Below are positions 37,926 to 51,600 of a DNA stretch of 64,000 nt, piece by piece (position 1 is the stretch's first letter; every line of letters starts with the position of its first letter). This stretch comes from Rhopalosiphum padi (lineage: Eukaryota; Arthropoda; Insecta; Hemiptera; Aphididae), in contig NC_083597.1 of the NCBI RefSeq assembly GCF_020882245.1, forward strand, positions 30,048,652-30,112,651, written 5' to 3'. The position numbers were made by a program, and so were the translations under genes. The notes under the pieces are model-generated. The model worked only from the letters and a program-made list of their open reading frames with translations, searched no databases and was not told where the DNA came from.

Positions 37926-40337
37926 GTTATTTTGTCGCTAGAATTTATTAATCTAAAAATACTGTCGCCTCAAAGGCCTCGTTGTATTGGCATCGCCGTT
38001 TAATATTTAGTATTTATTTTATCTTTATTTAGTAACAAATTTCTATATTGTTTACCCTAAATATTGCAAAGTGAATCTACTTTATCTAGTCAGATTTATT
38101 TTTTGAGTTTTAAGCTACGTATAGACTTATATTTTTCTGGTCAATTTTAAGACGATTTATTTTAAATAATATGTATCATTCGCTACTTAAAAATTATGTT
38201 TTATACTTAAAAATGTTTACTTATAATATTCATAAATTGTATTTTTGATTTTATAATTACCTATATGATGTATAATATAATTTAATGTGAAAACTACGTT
38301 TTCTAAATGATTGTTATAAATTGTGATGTTTTAGTGAATATTTAGTGTTCATGACTCATCTATAAACATATTGTTGTTTTGAAATTGTTAGCATTTGTAC
38401 TATATTATTTTTTTTTTACGGGGTTCAACATTTTAAGTACGTGTGTCATTCAATATAGTACTTATTTATTTGTATTTATTCAGTATATTATCTGTGTATT
38501 TTGTTTTGTCGTTTTAATCTGTTTAAAAAATAATGTGTAAGTACTGTTAGACTAAACATAATTTGTCAATATCTATGCAAACCTCTCTTCTAAAAAAAAA
38601 ATATTTTAATTTTTGAAATAAATTTTTGCGAAACATACAGGGTAGATTACAATACATACATATTTGTATGTACTATTGACTTAGAAAGTTAAGTGTTATG
38701 ATATTTTGTTTTCTTAAGTTTCATATCTATATTATCCATAAGTGTCTTATGTAATGATTTTAAATTATTAATCCCATAAAAAAAAAAATAGAATTTAGAG
38801 TTTCTGAACTCTAATTATTTAATCAAAGACTGAAAGAATTTTCAATATTTTATTAGATAGGTACTTATTTTTATTTTTTTGATTTGGTGTTTAATCTAAC
38901 TACAAACAAGATAATGATAATATTAGTTTTAAGTGCAATTATTTTTCTACGGATTTCCTACAATATAAACATTAAAGTACATCCGTTCTCAGTTGAAAAA
39001 AATTAAATAACTTTACTCGAGTTTCTCGTATACCTACAGGTAATTTTAATGATTTGAAGAAGGTCGTGAATAAAATGCGCTTAGGGAAGAGGGATACTCC
39101 GTCATAATATCGCGTGCATAGTGTTATATTATAATAACGTATCTCCATTGTGCGTATAATTGGAGCGCACTCGGGGTGTTCTCAATGTATGGATTTGGTA
39201 CTTATAATGCGCTGCCAGTGTATAGTACTTACATGTTTTGTTGTATATAACGTACTGGAACTACCTTTTTTTAAAGACGATCTAAAATATTTGTAGCGTT
39301 ATGCCGTCGGTTCATAATGACAGATTGACGACAAACGGAATGCAATGCAATACAATAAGTATAAGTCTATCATTAGGTGGGGAGGGGATGGGGAGGTTTA
39401 GATAATAATAAGATCGATGTAGGATTCGTTTGACTGTGTTCGACCGATTGCAATAACTTAATAATACGAAAATACATCTTATACAATATAATTTTAATAA
39501 CATGTACTTGTAATTGGGAAAATAATGCATTAACTAGTCGTATAATTTGTCTGGATTTTCGAAGTGTTATATTCGATCTAAATATCTAATATCTATCAAA
39601 CGGGTAGAAAGACACTACCTAATATTATTTTAAATTTAATTGGAATAATAATAATATAGGTATTTACTATAAGTGTATTAGTATGAATCGTATATATTTT
39701 ACAAAATGTAAAATTTACCATTATAAATATGTATATGAAATAATTATACCTACAAATTATCGAGCATCAATTTGCGCATGGTTTCAAGGGGCGTCAAAAA
39801 AATTGAAATGCATAATGATAAAAAATCATAATAAAATAGGGGGCGGATATTTTTAATTTTGCCCTGGGCGCCATATCTTAACGGCACGGCTCTGACCTAA
39901 TTATTAAAATCTAATAACACTAATTGGTTTAGTCACAGTGGCGGCAATCACCTAATGTATCTATGTCATTGTAGATTTTGGTAATTAATATAACTATCGT
40001 GTCAACTTATTTTGTATTATGAATATTTAAATGATAATTACTAGTTTTCGATTTCATATGGTTTATCAAAAACGGATCAGTCACAGCTTAGTGGCTACTA
40101 TAATAGCTATGTAAAATCGAATCAAAGCAAAACATGCAATTAAATATTTGTTAATCTAAAAAATGGATTATACATTCAATTATGTGGATGCTTTGATTCG
40201 CAGTTATTAAATTGAAAAAAAACATTAAGGGCTCTTTGATGGGATTGATGTATGATATTATAGTATATTATTTTAAACACCACTTCAGTGCTACTATTTA
40301 GTCAAAAAGGTATATTTGATAATAGGACATGTATAAT
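37926..40337. other. gene-poor AT-rich region
   Basis: No gene supported. Isolated GC-richer words near 39780-39890 (GGGGCGTC, GGGGGCGG, GGGCGCC) look like fragments of transposon ends but could not be paired. Confidence 0.4.
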
Positions 40338-40946
40338 AATTAGGACAGAGGACTTGTAGTATTTGCATATTCGTTTTGCACAATCACAAAAATAGCATAG
40401 TAAGAACCAAATACGTTTAATGTTGAAACAAAGCTAGTTTTGAAATTTTATTTTGTATATATAAATTCATATTTCGATTTATTTTTTGGTTTTAGTGCAT
40501 ATTTTAAATAATTTATCATTTTATCAAAATTTGCCGTTGACATTTTCATTCCATTTAAATATTTAATATATTACAACCAAAATAATGTTGAATTTAAAAT
40601 TATTTAAAATTTTAATTATATTAATGTGGTTGTTGACTGTTTCTAGATGCATATTTTTCCTAGAAACTAATCTCGAGTAGTGGCCGATTTGATTTGTTTT
40701 CCAGTTGCGGTCATAAAGGCCACGGAGACGTCGGTCGCCGACATCAGACACATATTCATATTTCAGTAATCTCTGTGCTTTTTAACAATTGTCCATACGC
40801 GTTTTTAAGTTGTATTTAACATAGAGAGAAAATATATCCGTTAAATAATATAGATACAAAAATAATTCTTATTTTTATTCAAAAATATTAGTTGGTGTTC
40901 ATGCATATTTGGTGAATTTTAGAGCTACAAGTCCTCTGTCCTAATT
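40338..40946. mobile_element. 609-bp element with perfect 22-bp terminal inverted repeats
   Basis: The left end (40338-40359) contains TTAGGACAGAGGACTTGTAG, and the right end (40925-40946) is its exact reverse complement including the outer AA/TT. A GC-richer core at 40670-40760 carries a minus-strand frame of 62 codons starting MSDVGDRRLRGLYDRNWKTN, too short to judge and possibly a remnant of the parent element's gene. The ends do not match the hAT ends seen elsewhere. A perfect 22-base match suggests recent transposition or recent deletion from an autonomous copy. Confidence 0.7.
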
Positions 40947-41801
40947 AATAATATACAGTATATAACAATCAATGTTAATGATAAAAATGGTTATAGTAAC
41001 AATATTTAACGTAAAATGTATTAATAGTGCAAATATATGAACTTGTGAAAAATTAACATGTTGAAACACGCGTGAACGCATCATTTAAGATTAGTACGAG
41101 TATGACGTGAGAGTTTATCTTTATGGCTGTATATTATAGTGCATATTATGAGATACTTGACTGAAAGTGGACAATAATAAGAACATTATAATATATAACT
41201 TTAAAATAGATTGCTCGAGCAAAGTTTGCCAAGTATTTAAACCAGTAACTATGTAACACGATGTGAACTTTATCGTTGAATACCGTAAAACGTCATTGGT
41301 CTGTAATAGGTACACACATACTCTTGTCTGGCTCTCGTATAATTATTGTATTGATTATTAGATACTTCCGATTAAACCGTCTAATAATCCACAATAATTA
41401 TACTGTAGATTCATCATTATTTCTACATCATTAAAATGTTTTTATAAACCTACCTATACTAGCTAACCGCTAACTATAAAAAGTAACGACCTGTATGCAT
41501 ACCTATTATATCATATTAAAAATATTATAGTTATTATACACCGATGCTTTACGCGTGTTGCCCTATTATATTATATACACTCTTAATTATAATATTATTA
41601 AGTTCGCAAACGTAATCGAATGTTCCTAGATTCAATGGGTTCTCTAATTAGATAAAAAATAATATTAGCAAAATGTATTATAATATTATCTTTCAATAAC
41701 AATATTAACCTATAGTACTAGTACTATTTATTAATACCAGCTAATACATTTTGCAATGATATTCTTATAACATATTTTCAGTTCTAGTATAATTTTTTAC
41801 A
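40947..41801. other. AT-rich region, nothing recognised
   Basis: No coding frame, RNA gene or element ends could be supported. Confidence 0.4.
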
Positions 41802-41809
41802 CTCTATAT

Positions 41810-42106
41810 CAGCGGTTCTCAAACCTTTTATTTTTACGTACAACTTAGGTATATTATCAATCAGTCGCGTAACACTAATGATTACAAGTAGAACGATCCA
41901 AAATCCAAATTGTACAGTTAAATACATTTTTTGTAAATAATAAGGCAGTAAAATACTACAACTACAGTATAATTATTTTTTATTTAATAGTTTTTTTAAA
42001 AATAATATATGAATTATATAATTGAATGGGTTTATTATCTAAAACCGGTTCTCCGCGTACCATCCTGACATGTAGTTTTTCGCGTACCACAGTTTGAGAA
42101 CCGCTG
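41810..42106. mobile_element. hAT-type MITE with intact 8-bp duplication
   Basis: The ends CAGCGGTTCTCAAAC and GTTTGAGAACCGCTG are perfect 15-base inverted repeats of the widespread hAT form. The identical octamer CTCTATAT flanks both sides (41802-41809 and 42107-42114). The element is 297 bases with no coding capacity. An intact duplication and matching ends suggest a recent insertion mobilised by a transposase elsewhere in the genome. Confidence 0.9.
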
Positions 42107-42114
42107 CTCTATAT

Positions 42115-44582
42115 TTTGTCTAATGGATTTCTTATTTTATGTAGATCGTTTAATGAGTATGTTTAAGTTTTAGATTCTACGTGGAGCGACGAACGTATAT
42201 TTTCCATACAATTATCTATGCTTGTATGTATTTAAGTTAAAATGTTGGCAAAAATTAAAAAAATCGAAACAATTGCAAATTGTATAAAAGTTAAGAATTT
42301 ATAGCAATTTTAATTCGAACATCATAAGGTTTGAAAGTTTAATAAATAATAACAAATTATTGTATTAAATGATTGTTATTATTGTATTTAAAAAAAATTT
42401 AAAATCGGTTTTCATAATTTTGTTTTATAAGCGTTAAGAGTGAACATATTTTAGTGGTATTTGTTATTTACATAAAACTATAAATAATTTATATTGGATA
42501 GATAAAAAAGAATACATTTTTAATATTTTATTATTTATTTTTTTAAATGTATTACAATAGAACATTCGTTGCTTGTGCTATCTATATCTAAGGGTGATAA
42601 AAGGTTATGCACATGTTTTAAATGCGATAAACGAAAAAATAATATTAAATTATGACGTGAATAGGATCTAAGTAATTAGTAGCTTAAAGCTATAGGTTAT
42701 AGTGGTATAATTAAATAACGCCAGGAGAATTTTCTCGTCTTGGATGGCGTGGAAATTGTAGTGCTATGTTGAGACGGTATTATAGATTGAACCTGTTAAC
42801 TTTCAAATGGATTTGAAGAAACTTGAAGCCATATTTTTAATGTGATATCCATGATTAGCAAAGTTCTGCGATCTTTGTGTATGTTTAGGTTGATTACAAG
42901 ACCTGAAGCATTTGTAATTATCCTTGAGGATATTTTGATATATTTGCACTTTGAAATTTATTTGAATCAGTTTGTAGACATTTCCCTCGAATAGTATGAA
43001 CATACGTAATCGGTAGATGTAATACTTGCAAATAGCTTATTCCTGCTAAGAGTGAATAAGTAGAAATTCACATCAACTCAATAGAATAGTCGTTTACTAT
43101 ACGTAATGGTAGCATTCCATTTACATTTTGATTATTTTCATGGTATATGTATGGCAATACATAATACATAATAATTATATATATCACCAATGATCCTATG
43201 CCAAGGAGTGTGCAGCTTCGTTTATTTTAGTACGTCAGTACTTTACATACGTTTAAAAGTCCGTGACTCTTGCGACCATAGGTTACCGTCATTTGAACCT
43301 ATATCACAATAGATACATGATACAAATATATATTTACTTATGTAATTTATTTATCAATCCTTATTAATGCTGTGTGGCCAGTAAAACTTAACTGGAATAA
43401 TCAAGTTGGAGATAAATCTGTTTTCCTATTTATAACACATTAATTGGGATTTTGTAAATTGATAATAAAATATATAACTGAAACGATACGATAAATATGT
43501 TGTAAATGTTTTAATATTATGTGAACATATGAACCCTATTATTTTAGACTAATGTGGATGTGTTGTACATATATTTGAAACTTGAAAGATACTTATATTT
43601 TTTTATAAATTTCACTTCTGGTTTATTGCAAGATAATAATATACTGTGATTTATTAATTCCAGTTAATTTTTACTATTTAAAATATTAAACTGTTTTCAT
43701 ACGTGTAAAGCTCTTGCGATAAACTTATACCAGTATGGTTTTGTCTTTCTTTTAATGTTGGAAAACAAAACTTTTGGAATTTCAAAACATTATGTATTAA
43801 TAATAATAACAAGAATTGTCAACATACAACATACCTACGGGCTATAAGTTATAATATAATCAATATTCAATTGAGTATTTTTCAAACTTGCGATTTTTAA
43901 CCAATCTAATTTGAAAAAGAAATTTTTTATTATTTACTTTTGTCCAGTTTTCTAATATTAAGTTATATTAATTTATATTTTATTTAGAAAAATAATCTAG
44001 ATCTAGATTATTTCGAGCATTTTTTGTTTGTTTTAATTATATTATTTGACATTTTACTTTCTATACATTTTTTATTGATCAACAAAACATTCTTATCAAT
44101 TATAATTAAACAATTCAAAATATGTAAAACTAAAAGTATGACACTTTAATTTTGATTTTCAAATAAATAATACATCTGACACATTGTTAGGTAGTGTTAT
44201 TGTATGTATTTCCTATATGTATTTATGAATCATCTAACTTTTGATCTGATAAATATAATTCGATAACATAAAGCTTACAAGGTTAAAATATAATATTTTT
44301 AATTGACTTAATTTATTAATCGACATTATCGTTAATGTTTTAGAATTGTATAGAATATTCGAGAAACTTGTAATCAATAATTAAGAATAGCCAAATAATA
44401 AACAACAATCGTGGACTATAGTTAAAACTTAAAATATATATAAAGTACTAACTAGATAATTAATATGAATGAACTTATCTTTTTTTTTTTAATTAATCCA
44501 ATTAGTATTTAATAAATTAAATTTTACATTATTTTTTATGTGTTATGAATTATTATCTAATAGAATTATTTATTTACTTAAA
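42115..44582. other. gene-poor AT-rich region
   Basis: No coding frame, RNA gene or mobile-element ends could be supported here. Confidence 0.4.
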
Positions 44583-44606
44583 ACACACACACACACACAC
44601 ACACAC
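44583..44606. repeat. (AC)12 microsatellite
   Basis: Twelve uninterrupted AC units followed by an AT-rich alternating tract to about 44645. Confidence 0.9.
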
Positions 44607-46089
44607 TTATATATATATACATATATATACTATATACTATATACACAAATATAATATGAATCTACTAAATTCCTAAAAGCCGGTGTCAATAATTAGGTAT
44701 TCCAGTGTATAGATTCATAATATCATACAATTTAACAATACACGTATAAACCTATACTTTTTGAGTTCAATTGTAATTATTATAGATAGTACGGATTATA
44801 AATACCTACATAGTGTAAAAACCACTATTTTAAAAGACAAAGAAGTTTATAATGCATATCATCTCGATACTCGATCAATAATAATATTTGCACCAGACTA
44901 AAAATCTACTAATGTAAGTACATAGAATTTTACATTTTTTTAAAGTTTCTTTATTGAAGATAATACAAATTCACGTTAGAGGAGTAAATTAGAGCTAATG
45001 TTTAGACAAAACAAATGAAGCAATAGTGTAATATATTTTTCCTCGCAAATAATTTCACTATATTATTTTGTTCTACTAAACTTTAAAATTAAAATTAAAA
45101 AAATTGAACGATTTATCCATTACTTAGAAAGACAAGGAGTAAGAATATATTAACAAGATGATCCCATCTAAATAAATTATCGATGATAAAAATAATAGAT
45201 TTTTGGGCTTTTGCATATAATTAAGTAATAATAAGTATGATAGAATTATTATTTTTATTCGACGTTCTCCGTTCAAAATGTTCAAGCCGATAATATAATG
45301 GTTGTAGCGTTGTATAGAATAGGGTTGAAGACACATAGTAGCACAATTGTGTACAGAATTGTCCACACAAATTACTACAAATTGTACTTGAAAACAACAC
45401 ATGGCTATAATACAACAGTTATTGTAGACTATACAATATGAAGAGAAAAAAAAAACTTTAATAAAAAATGTTGGCACGAAACAGCAGTTACCCTAAGTCC
45501 TAACCATTACGGACATGGTGCAACTGCTAGGACGTAAGCCAACGTTAGAGAGTACGTAACGTATTTGTTAAGTTTTAAATGTTGACATGGAATTGCTCCA
45601 AGACTATATTATTTGTATGAAGCATAAGAACTTTTTGACGTCTCCAAAAAAATATAAAATAATAAATATATCGGTACAATATCAATATAATGTAACGGTT
45701 CAACTGATCAAACTACTGCATTATGTTTGTGTAAAATGTGTAAGTCAGTTTCATTGAAGACCAAAATATTGTTTTAAGTTTTCAGAATAAATTTAATGGT
45801 TGCAAAAATGTACAACAGTACATAAACATAAACATAAACATTTTATACTTTTAGTCAAATAATATGCATTTAGATTTTTGGACGTGTATATTTTCTTGAT
45901 ACCAGTGTGCTATTGAGAATATTTCGCGGGGGAGAGGTGATATAAAAATAAATAATCGAAACCAACTTGTGGAGGGTTTTGCCCCCTACACTCCTCGTAT
46001 CTAAATTTATGTTGCATCACATATCAATAAAATTATATTGCATATAAAAATGAGCAAAAAGGCTTATCAAATTTGTTATACATTTTTTT

Positions 46090-46400
46090 ATTTTTTATAA
46101 TATTATGTCCGGATTCCTTGGCTTCTTGGCAAGTTCATCAATGACTTCTTCGCATAAAAATTTAACAACATCATGATTCGCCAAAATTGCCAGACTATTA
46201 AGTATTTTTTTGAAGCAAAATTAAAACATTTTACTTATTAGGCATTATGAAAATGTATTTTATTGAGCACAGCTATTATGATGATTACCAACCTCTGACA
46301 TACTGTTTCTAGATACGTTTTAATTATTTTTTGCTGAAAACATCCTTTCTGGCGTACTTGTATTTTTGGAATTGTCATTTTACCCATTATTGGAGTATTT
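46090..46400 (-). pseudogene. decayed hAT transposase C-terminal (dimerisation) fragment
   Basis: On the minus strand, one frame reads ILNSLAILANHDVVKF followed by CEEVIDELAKK and a stop near 46107. Further upstream, other frames give NVSRNSMSE-like and ERMFSAK-like pieces. These resemble the C-terminal dimerisation region of hAT/ZMYM-type transposases (ERSFS...YLRNSMSEERL...LALL), but the frame is broken by stops and shifts. A GGGCGTAATTACGAGGGG-like terminus in reverse near 46670-46697 and GGGGG/CCCCC words near 45920-45990 may be the element's ends. No function is expected. Confidence 0.45.
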
Positions 46401-46699
46401 ACTATCTCATATCTCTGTGTATTTAGCATGTATATTTTGTAATTACTAATTAGGTACAGTGTGTGGTAGGGCACTTCGTGCTTATAAATCAATAAGATAA
46501 CCACTTATTTTAAAAATCATGCTATTGCTTACCGAGTAATAAAGTATAATAAAATTATATAATAATATAACTAAACATTTTAATTTATTTTGTAATAATT
46601 TATAAATTTGTATTTAAACTACTAGTAGGTAAAAGTTAATATATAAATATAGCTTATGGAGGAGGGATCTATTCCCAATATCCCCTCGTAATTACGCCC

Positions 46700-48420
46700 T
46701 TATTTGATATAAACAATGTGGTTAATCGCTCACATAATCACTTGTTATGAATTAAATGTTATTAAGTTTTATATTATTTTATGATTGTTGTTTAATGTTT
46801 ATTATGTAAGCACCAAATTTAATTATCTTTTGAATATATTAACTTTAAAATTTTAATTTTTAATAATATTTCAATAATTCACTGCATGTCTGCATATTAT
46901 TAATAATAATACATTTTGTGATAAAAATATAGTATAATGCATCATCATATACTTAATAATACTCTTTTTAATTTTATTATACATTTTATATTATATTATA
47001 TACTTTTAATATTTTTCACAACGTAAATGATATAAATATATAATATACTGCAGATTATATATCACCTCAGAAAAGTACCATTTAGAAATTTTAATTATTT
47101 TGGGCGCAATTTGAATTTTTTTCATCATTCTTTCTACTTTTAATATACACTATAAACCAATTAGGTCCTTTCTTTACTCAAAAAATCAAAGTATAATATT
47201 AAGTTGTAAGTACCAATATAATAAAAATAAGAAATATTGAACAACCTTGTATAATTATTAGTGTAAACACGGTGTTTGGTTTATGTAGGCTCATAAACAT
47301 TGAATGAGTTATTAAATATAATTATATTATTATGTTACCTAAAATTGTTAACGTTACATAATCTGATAAACGAAATGATGTAAGTATCAAACCATTTTTA
47401 AAATATAACCTTTTAATTGAATCACTTATAATTTTTTTTTACATATTATTATTCAATTTGCCAATTGGATTTTATTTTACTTATATTGATATCGATAATG
47501 TATTTAGATTATTTTTTCTATTAGAATAATATTTTAAAAAAAGTAATGATAATTTTAATATCAAGTATAATTGTATAAAGTTTGTTTGTACCATTTAAGT
47601 TTATTTTATTTTTAATTACATTTTAACTTTGAATTATTGTGCAAAACAATTTAAGTTAAAAGCTACATTTTGTAATATTATGTTTTTATATTATGTTATG
47701 ACTTTATTGGTCCTTGAAACATGGACAATATTACTATAATCAAATTTTTGAGCTTATATATTCAATTATGTATAGATATGTACACTTGTATAACGCAATA
47801 TTAATTATTTTTAAAATGTGTGCATTTTACATGAAAAGTTGTAATTAAAAAAAGTATAATGATTATATATTTATAATGTTTAATACACTTTGAAGACATT
47901 TGTTTAAAATTTTTTGATAAAATTTGATTATTTGTTTCACTTGTATTATATTTTATTAATTAATATTTCATACATATTTTAATGAATTTTTAAATTTGAA
48001 TCGAATTATCGAATTTATTTGTTAAAGTAATATTAATTTAAATAAAATATTAAATTAAACTTAATATTTAAAGTGGTTGTCATTGTTCGAAACAAGTTGA
48101 AAAGTAAAAAAAAAAGAAGAAGAAAACAATTTTATAATATTTCGATGGCATGGAATTCATTATACTGACGAAATATCGCGGTGTAACCTTCGTCTATGGC
48201 AATGGCAGAACATTACGAAGATATTATAATATTGGTTTGAACCAATTTGACACTGCCCTTCGACCCGCGTGTACGTTAATATTACTACGTACTAATAAAT
48301 TGGTTTCGCTGGCTGGTAATTAAATCGGAAAAAATAATAATAACAAAAACAACAGGCGTGTATGGTAAATTAATAATATATGTTTATATAATGTGCTCCA
48401 GAGATAACGGGCCGGGCTCG
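46700..48420. other. AT-rich region upstream of the xylulose-reductase-like gene
   Basis: No coding frame or RNA gene supported. Composition becomes less AT-rich after about 48150 as the promoter is approached. Confidence 0.4.
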
Positions 48421-48433
48421 GCTAGGAAAACAA

Positions 48434-48602
48434 TATAAATACCGTCAATCGGCAAGCGACTTGGACCATATACCTACAGTACCTTCACCTACCCGCGCAA
48501 TCGTACGATTGTAACTTACCGCTGTTCTTGATATTATTATTATACTATAAATATTATAAATCGTTTATTCGCATTTACGTGCTTTCACAACTAGACGAAA
48601 AA
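48434..48602 (+). promoter_or_regulatory. probable promoter and 5' UTR of the xylulose-reductase-like gene
   Basis: A TATAAAT box at 48434-48440 lies about 165 bases upstream of the start codon, in a segment richer in C and G than its flanks. Transcription would be expected to begin near 48465, leaving a 5' untranslated region of about 140 bases. The box is seen directly; the start site is inferred. Confidence 0.45.
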
Positions 48603-51600
48603 ATGGAAGAATTCTTTGCCGGAAAAAAGTTCATCGTTACCGGTGCTAACGCAGGTAAGAATCGTTTTCAAAAAAAAAAAAAAATATATTTTTTTTTATA
48701 GAAATTTTATTTAGAGTACGATCGGTATTTTATAATAATATTATATCTATTATTATTTCCATCGAATATACGATATTAAATTTTTATCGATCGTTAGGTC
48801 TACCATCATGAATTATTTACAAGATAATATTACGTCTGACAGGTTTACCTACTGATATTTAAAAACAGGTTTTTTTTTAGATCGTCTCGAAATTTTAAAT
48901 TATCTACTACGTGATTTTTGAATATAATATTATGATTTGTAAAATATTTTAATTTTACATTTTTAGTAATTTTGTTTCAAGTAATGATATTTATTAACTA
49001 TTTTGAAATCACTTTAAAGTTAATGTACACTGTACCTATATAATTGTAATTAACAATTCGATAAAAATGCTGATTTTAAATAAATGTATATTATGGATAA
49101 TATTATGTTAAGGTGTAACTTAGTTATATCGAATAAAATAAAATATTAGTAGGAAATAGCAGTAATAAATTAAGTTAGGTACCTATGTATTCATGTGCTT
49201 TTGCAGTAGTTACAAATTAATATGTAGTGTGAATTTGTTTTAATTAAAGTTGTATATTCATAGGAAAAACCCAACTAAATAAAGGTATTATCACTGCTAT
49301 AATATAATTGGGACTTTTCAATTGCATTGCGTACTGCATAAAAATTATAATAATCATTCAAACAACTTAATATTATTTTACTATGAATGAATTATCCAAC
49401 ATTTATTGATCAAAATTTTAAATAAAACATTATTAGAGTAACAAAGCGATTTTATAATATTTAAGTGCAAGTTATTTTATTTTTATATGATTCTTATAGT
49501 TTTTGTGTGGAACAACAATTATACGTTTTAGAATATTGAAAATAAAATTATATCATGTTTTCTAATAACTTCAAATTACATATTTAAAAAATTATATTTC
49601 CAAGACTGTTAAACTTAAAACTTTTAAGAAAACGAGTGTTTACTTTTAAAAAAAACATCTTTAACTCGTATATAGCTTTGCTGCTCTAATAGTATAGACA
49701 CGGCTGGTGATATCGGATTTTCGATAAGTTTTTCATTATTTCGACATTCTATAAAATCAATTTTTTTTTTGCATAAATTAATAGCATAATATTGTTTCGA
49801 AAACAAATTATTTAACTGTAAAATATGTACTTAATATAATTCGATATTGTAAATTTGTATTTTAATCTTGAGATTGTATTGTGATTACAGGAATTGGGGA
49901 GACTATCACTAAACGTCTAGTGAAATTGGGTGCTCACGTTTTCGCTGTCGGACGTGATGCAAAGAAATTACCACCAGCCGGGCCTAATCTAACTCCAGTT
50001 TGTGCAGATGTGGGCGATTGGGACTCCTATGACATTATTAAAAAATTGGGGCCAGTCCATGGCTTGGTGAACAATGCTGGAGTTGCGTTTATCGAATCTT
50101 TCTTAGATATGACACAAGAAGGATGGGATAAGTATGTTTATTTTTTCATTATTATTATTTGCCTTGAGTATTTTATACAATTCTAACAAAAATAATAATT
50201 AATAATAATACTAATAATTTTAAAATATATAATTTATTAAATTATTATTTTATCAAACGTCAAGGTCGTATTTTAAAATTGAATTCGTTTAGGTTCTATT
50301 TTTTTAAAAATAATATTTAGTTCATATTTGAGTTTATGTTATTAAAAAAAAAATAAATAGGTACGTTTATATTTGGTCTTTTATTTACATTATTTTTTTA
50401 AAACATACAATTAATAAAATATACTCATATACTATATTATTTAATGTTATACTTTCAAATTTAAATTCTAAATTTTTAAATTCCCATTTCAATAGTTATT
50501 ATTAGTTAATTTAACTATATTTTACTTTATTTTAATTATTAAAATAAATTATACAAAATTATATTAAACATGCCTAAGATAAACATCAAATTTGGTAATC
50601 CACATTGAGCTATGCGCTCGTATCACATAATTTTAAAATTGTATATAATATAATATATACATTAAATAAAAAAACCTCAAATGAAGTATTATATTATGAA
50701 TCTGTATATATTTAATTTTCAATACTTTTGTGTAGATAATATTTTACATTTTTTTTGTTAATAATAATAATAAACATCTGTTTAAAAAAAACCATTTCAT
50801 TTGAACTAGCTAAAAATCATCCAAGTTTCTTCAAAATATGAATTTCGTTTTGATTATTTTTATTAAAAATAAGTGATGTGCACGTGTCTTTCGCGAAATA
50901 TGAACGTGTACATGACGAGCACGTTCTTTTTAAATACTGAATTCATATTGCTTTTATATTTATACAATGAATACGTTTTTAATGATTAACATTATACCTT
51001 ATCCATATAAATACTTTTGATTGATATATTCAAAAAATAATTAATATAACATTGTTTAATACATCAAATTTATATAGTGGTTATTAATAATTACCAATAT
51101 ATATAAAAAAAAGGACTTAAAAATAATAGACAATTTTAGTTTGATAATTTTGAGAGTTAATTTACGTGGCTATAACTTTATAAGTTTAAAAACAGAAAGT
51201 TTGGATAATAATAAGTTTACGGGTTCAAAGTGAATTGTTTATCAATTTATCATATTATATTATTGAACAAAATAATGTACACTGAGACATTTAAAATTGT
51301 AAAATGCTCATTATATTTGATGCGATTGCTGAAGGATATTATCTTGAATTATAAAAAGTTTCATTAAAATCAAAATGAAATAATATATTATGAAGTAACA
51401 TTATCTACTAGAATGCAGCTGAAGGAATGTAAATGGACACTTGGTTCTTCACTATGCTATATACAATGTATAATATTATATCATACATCTTTTTATTGTA
51501 TCGTCATTTATCGTGTAACGTAATGTTGATTTATCAAAATAATAAACATAGTAAAATATATATGTGTAAATGAAAAAATTAAAATAAATCTTTAAATTAC

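Noticed and set aside
45124..45477. 117-codon minus-strand open frame
   Set aside because: The composition is the hydrophobic I/L/Y/C mix produced by random AT-rich DNA, with no motif, no splice context and a second frame open over the same bases.
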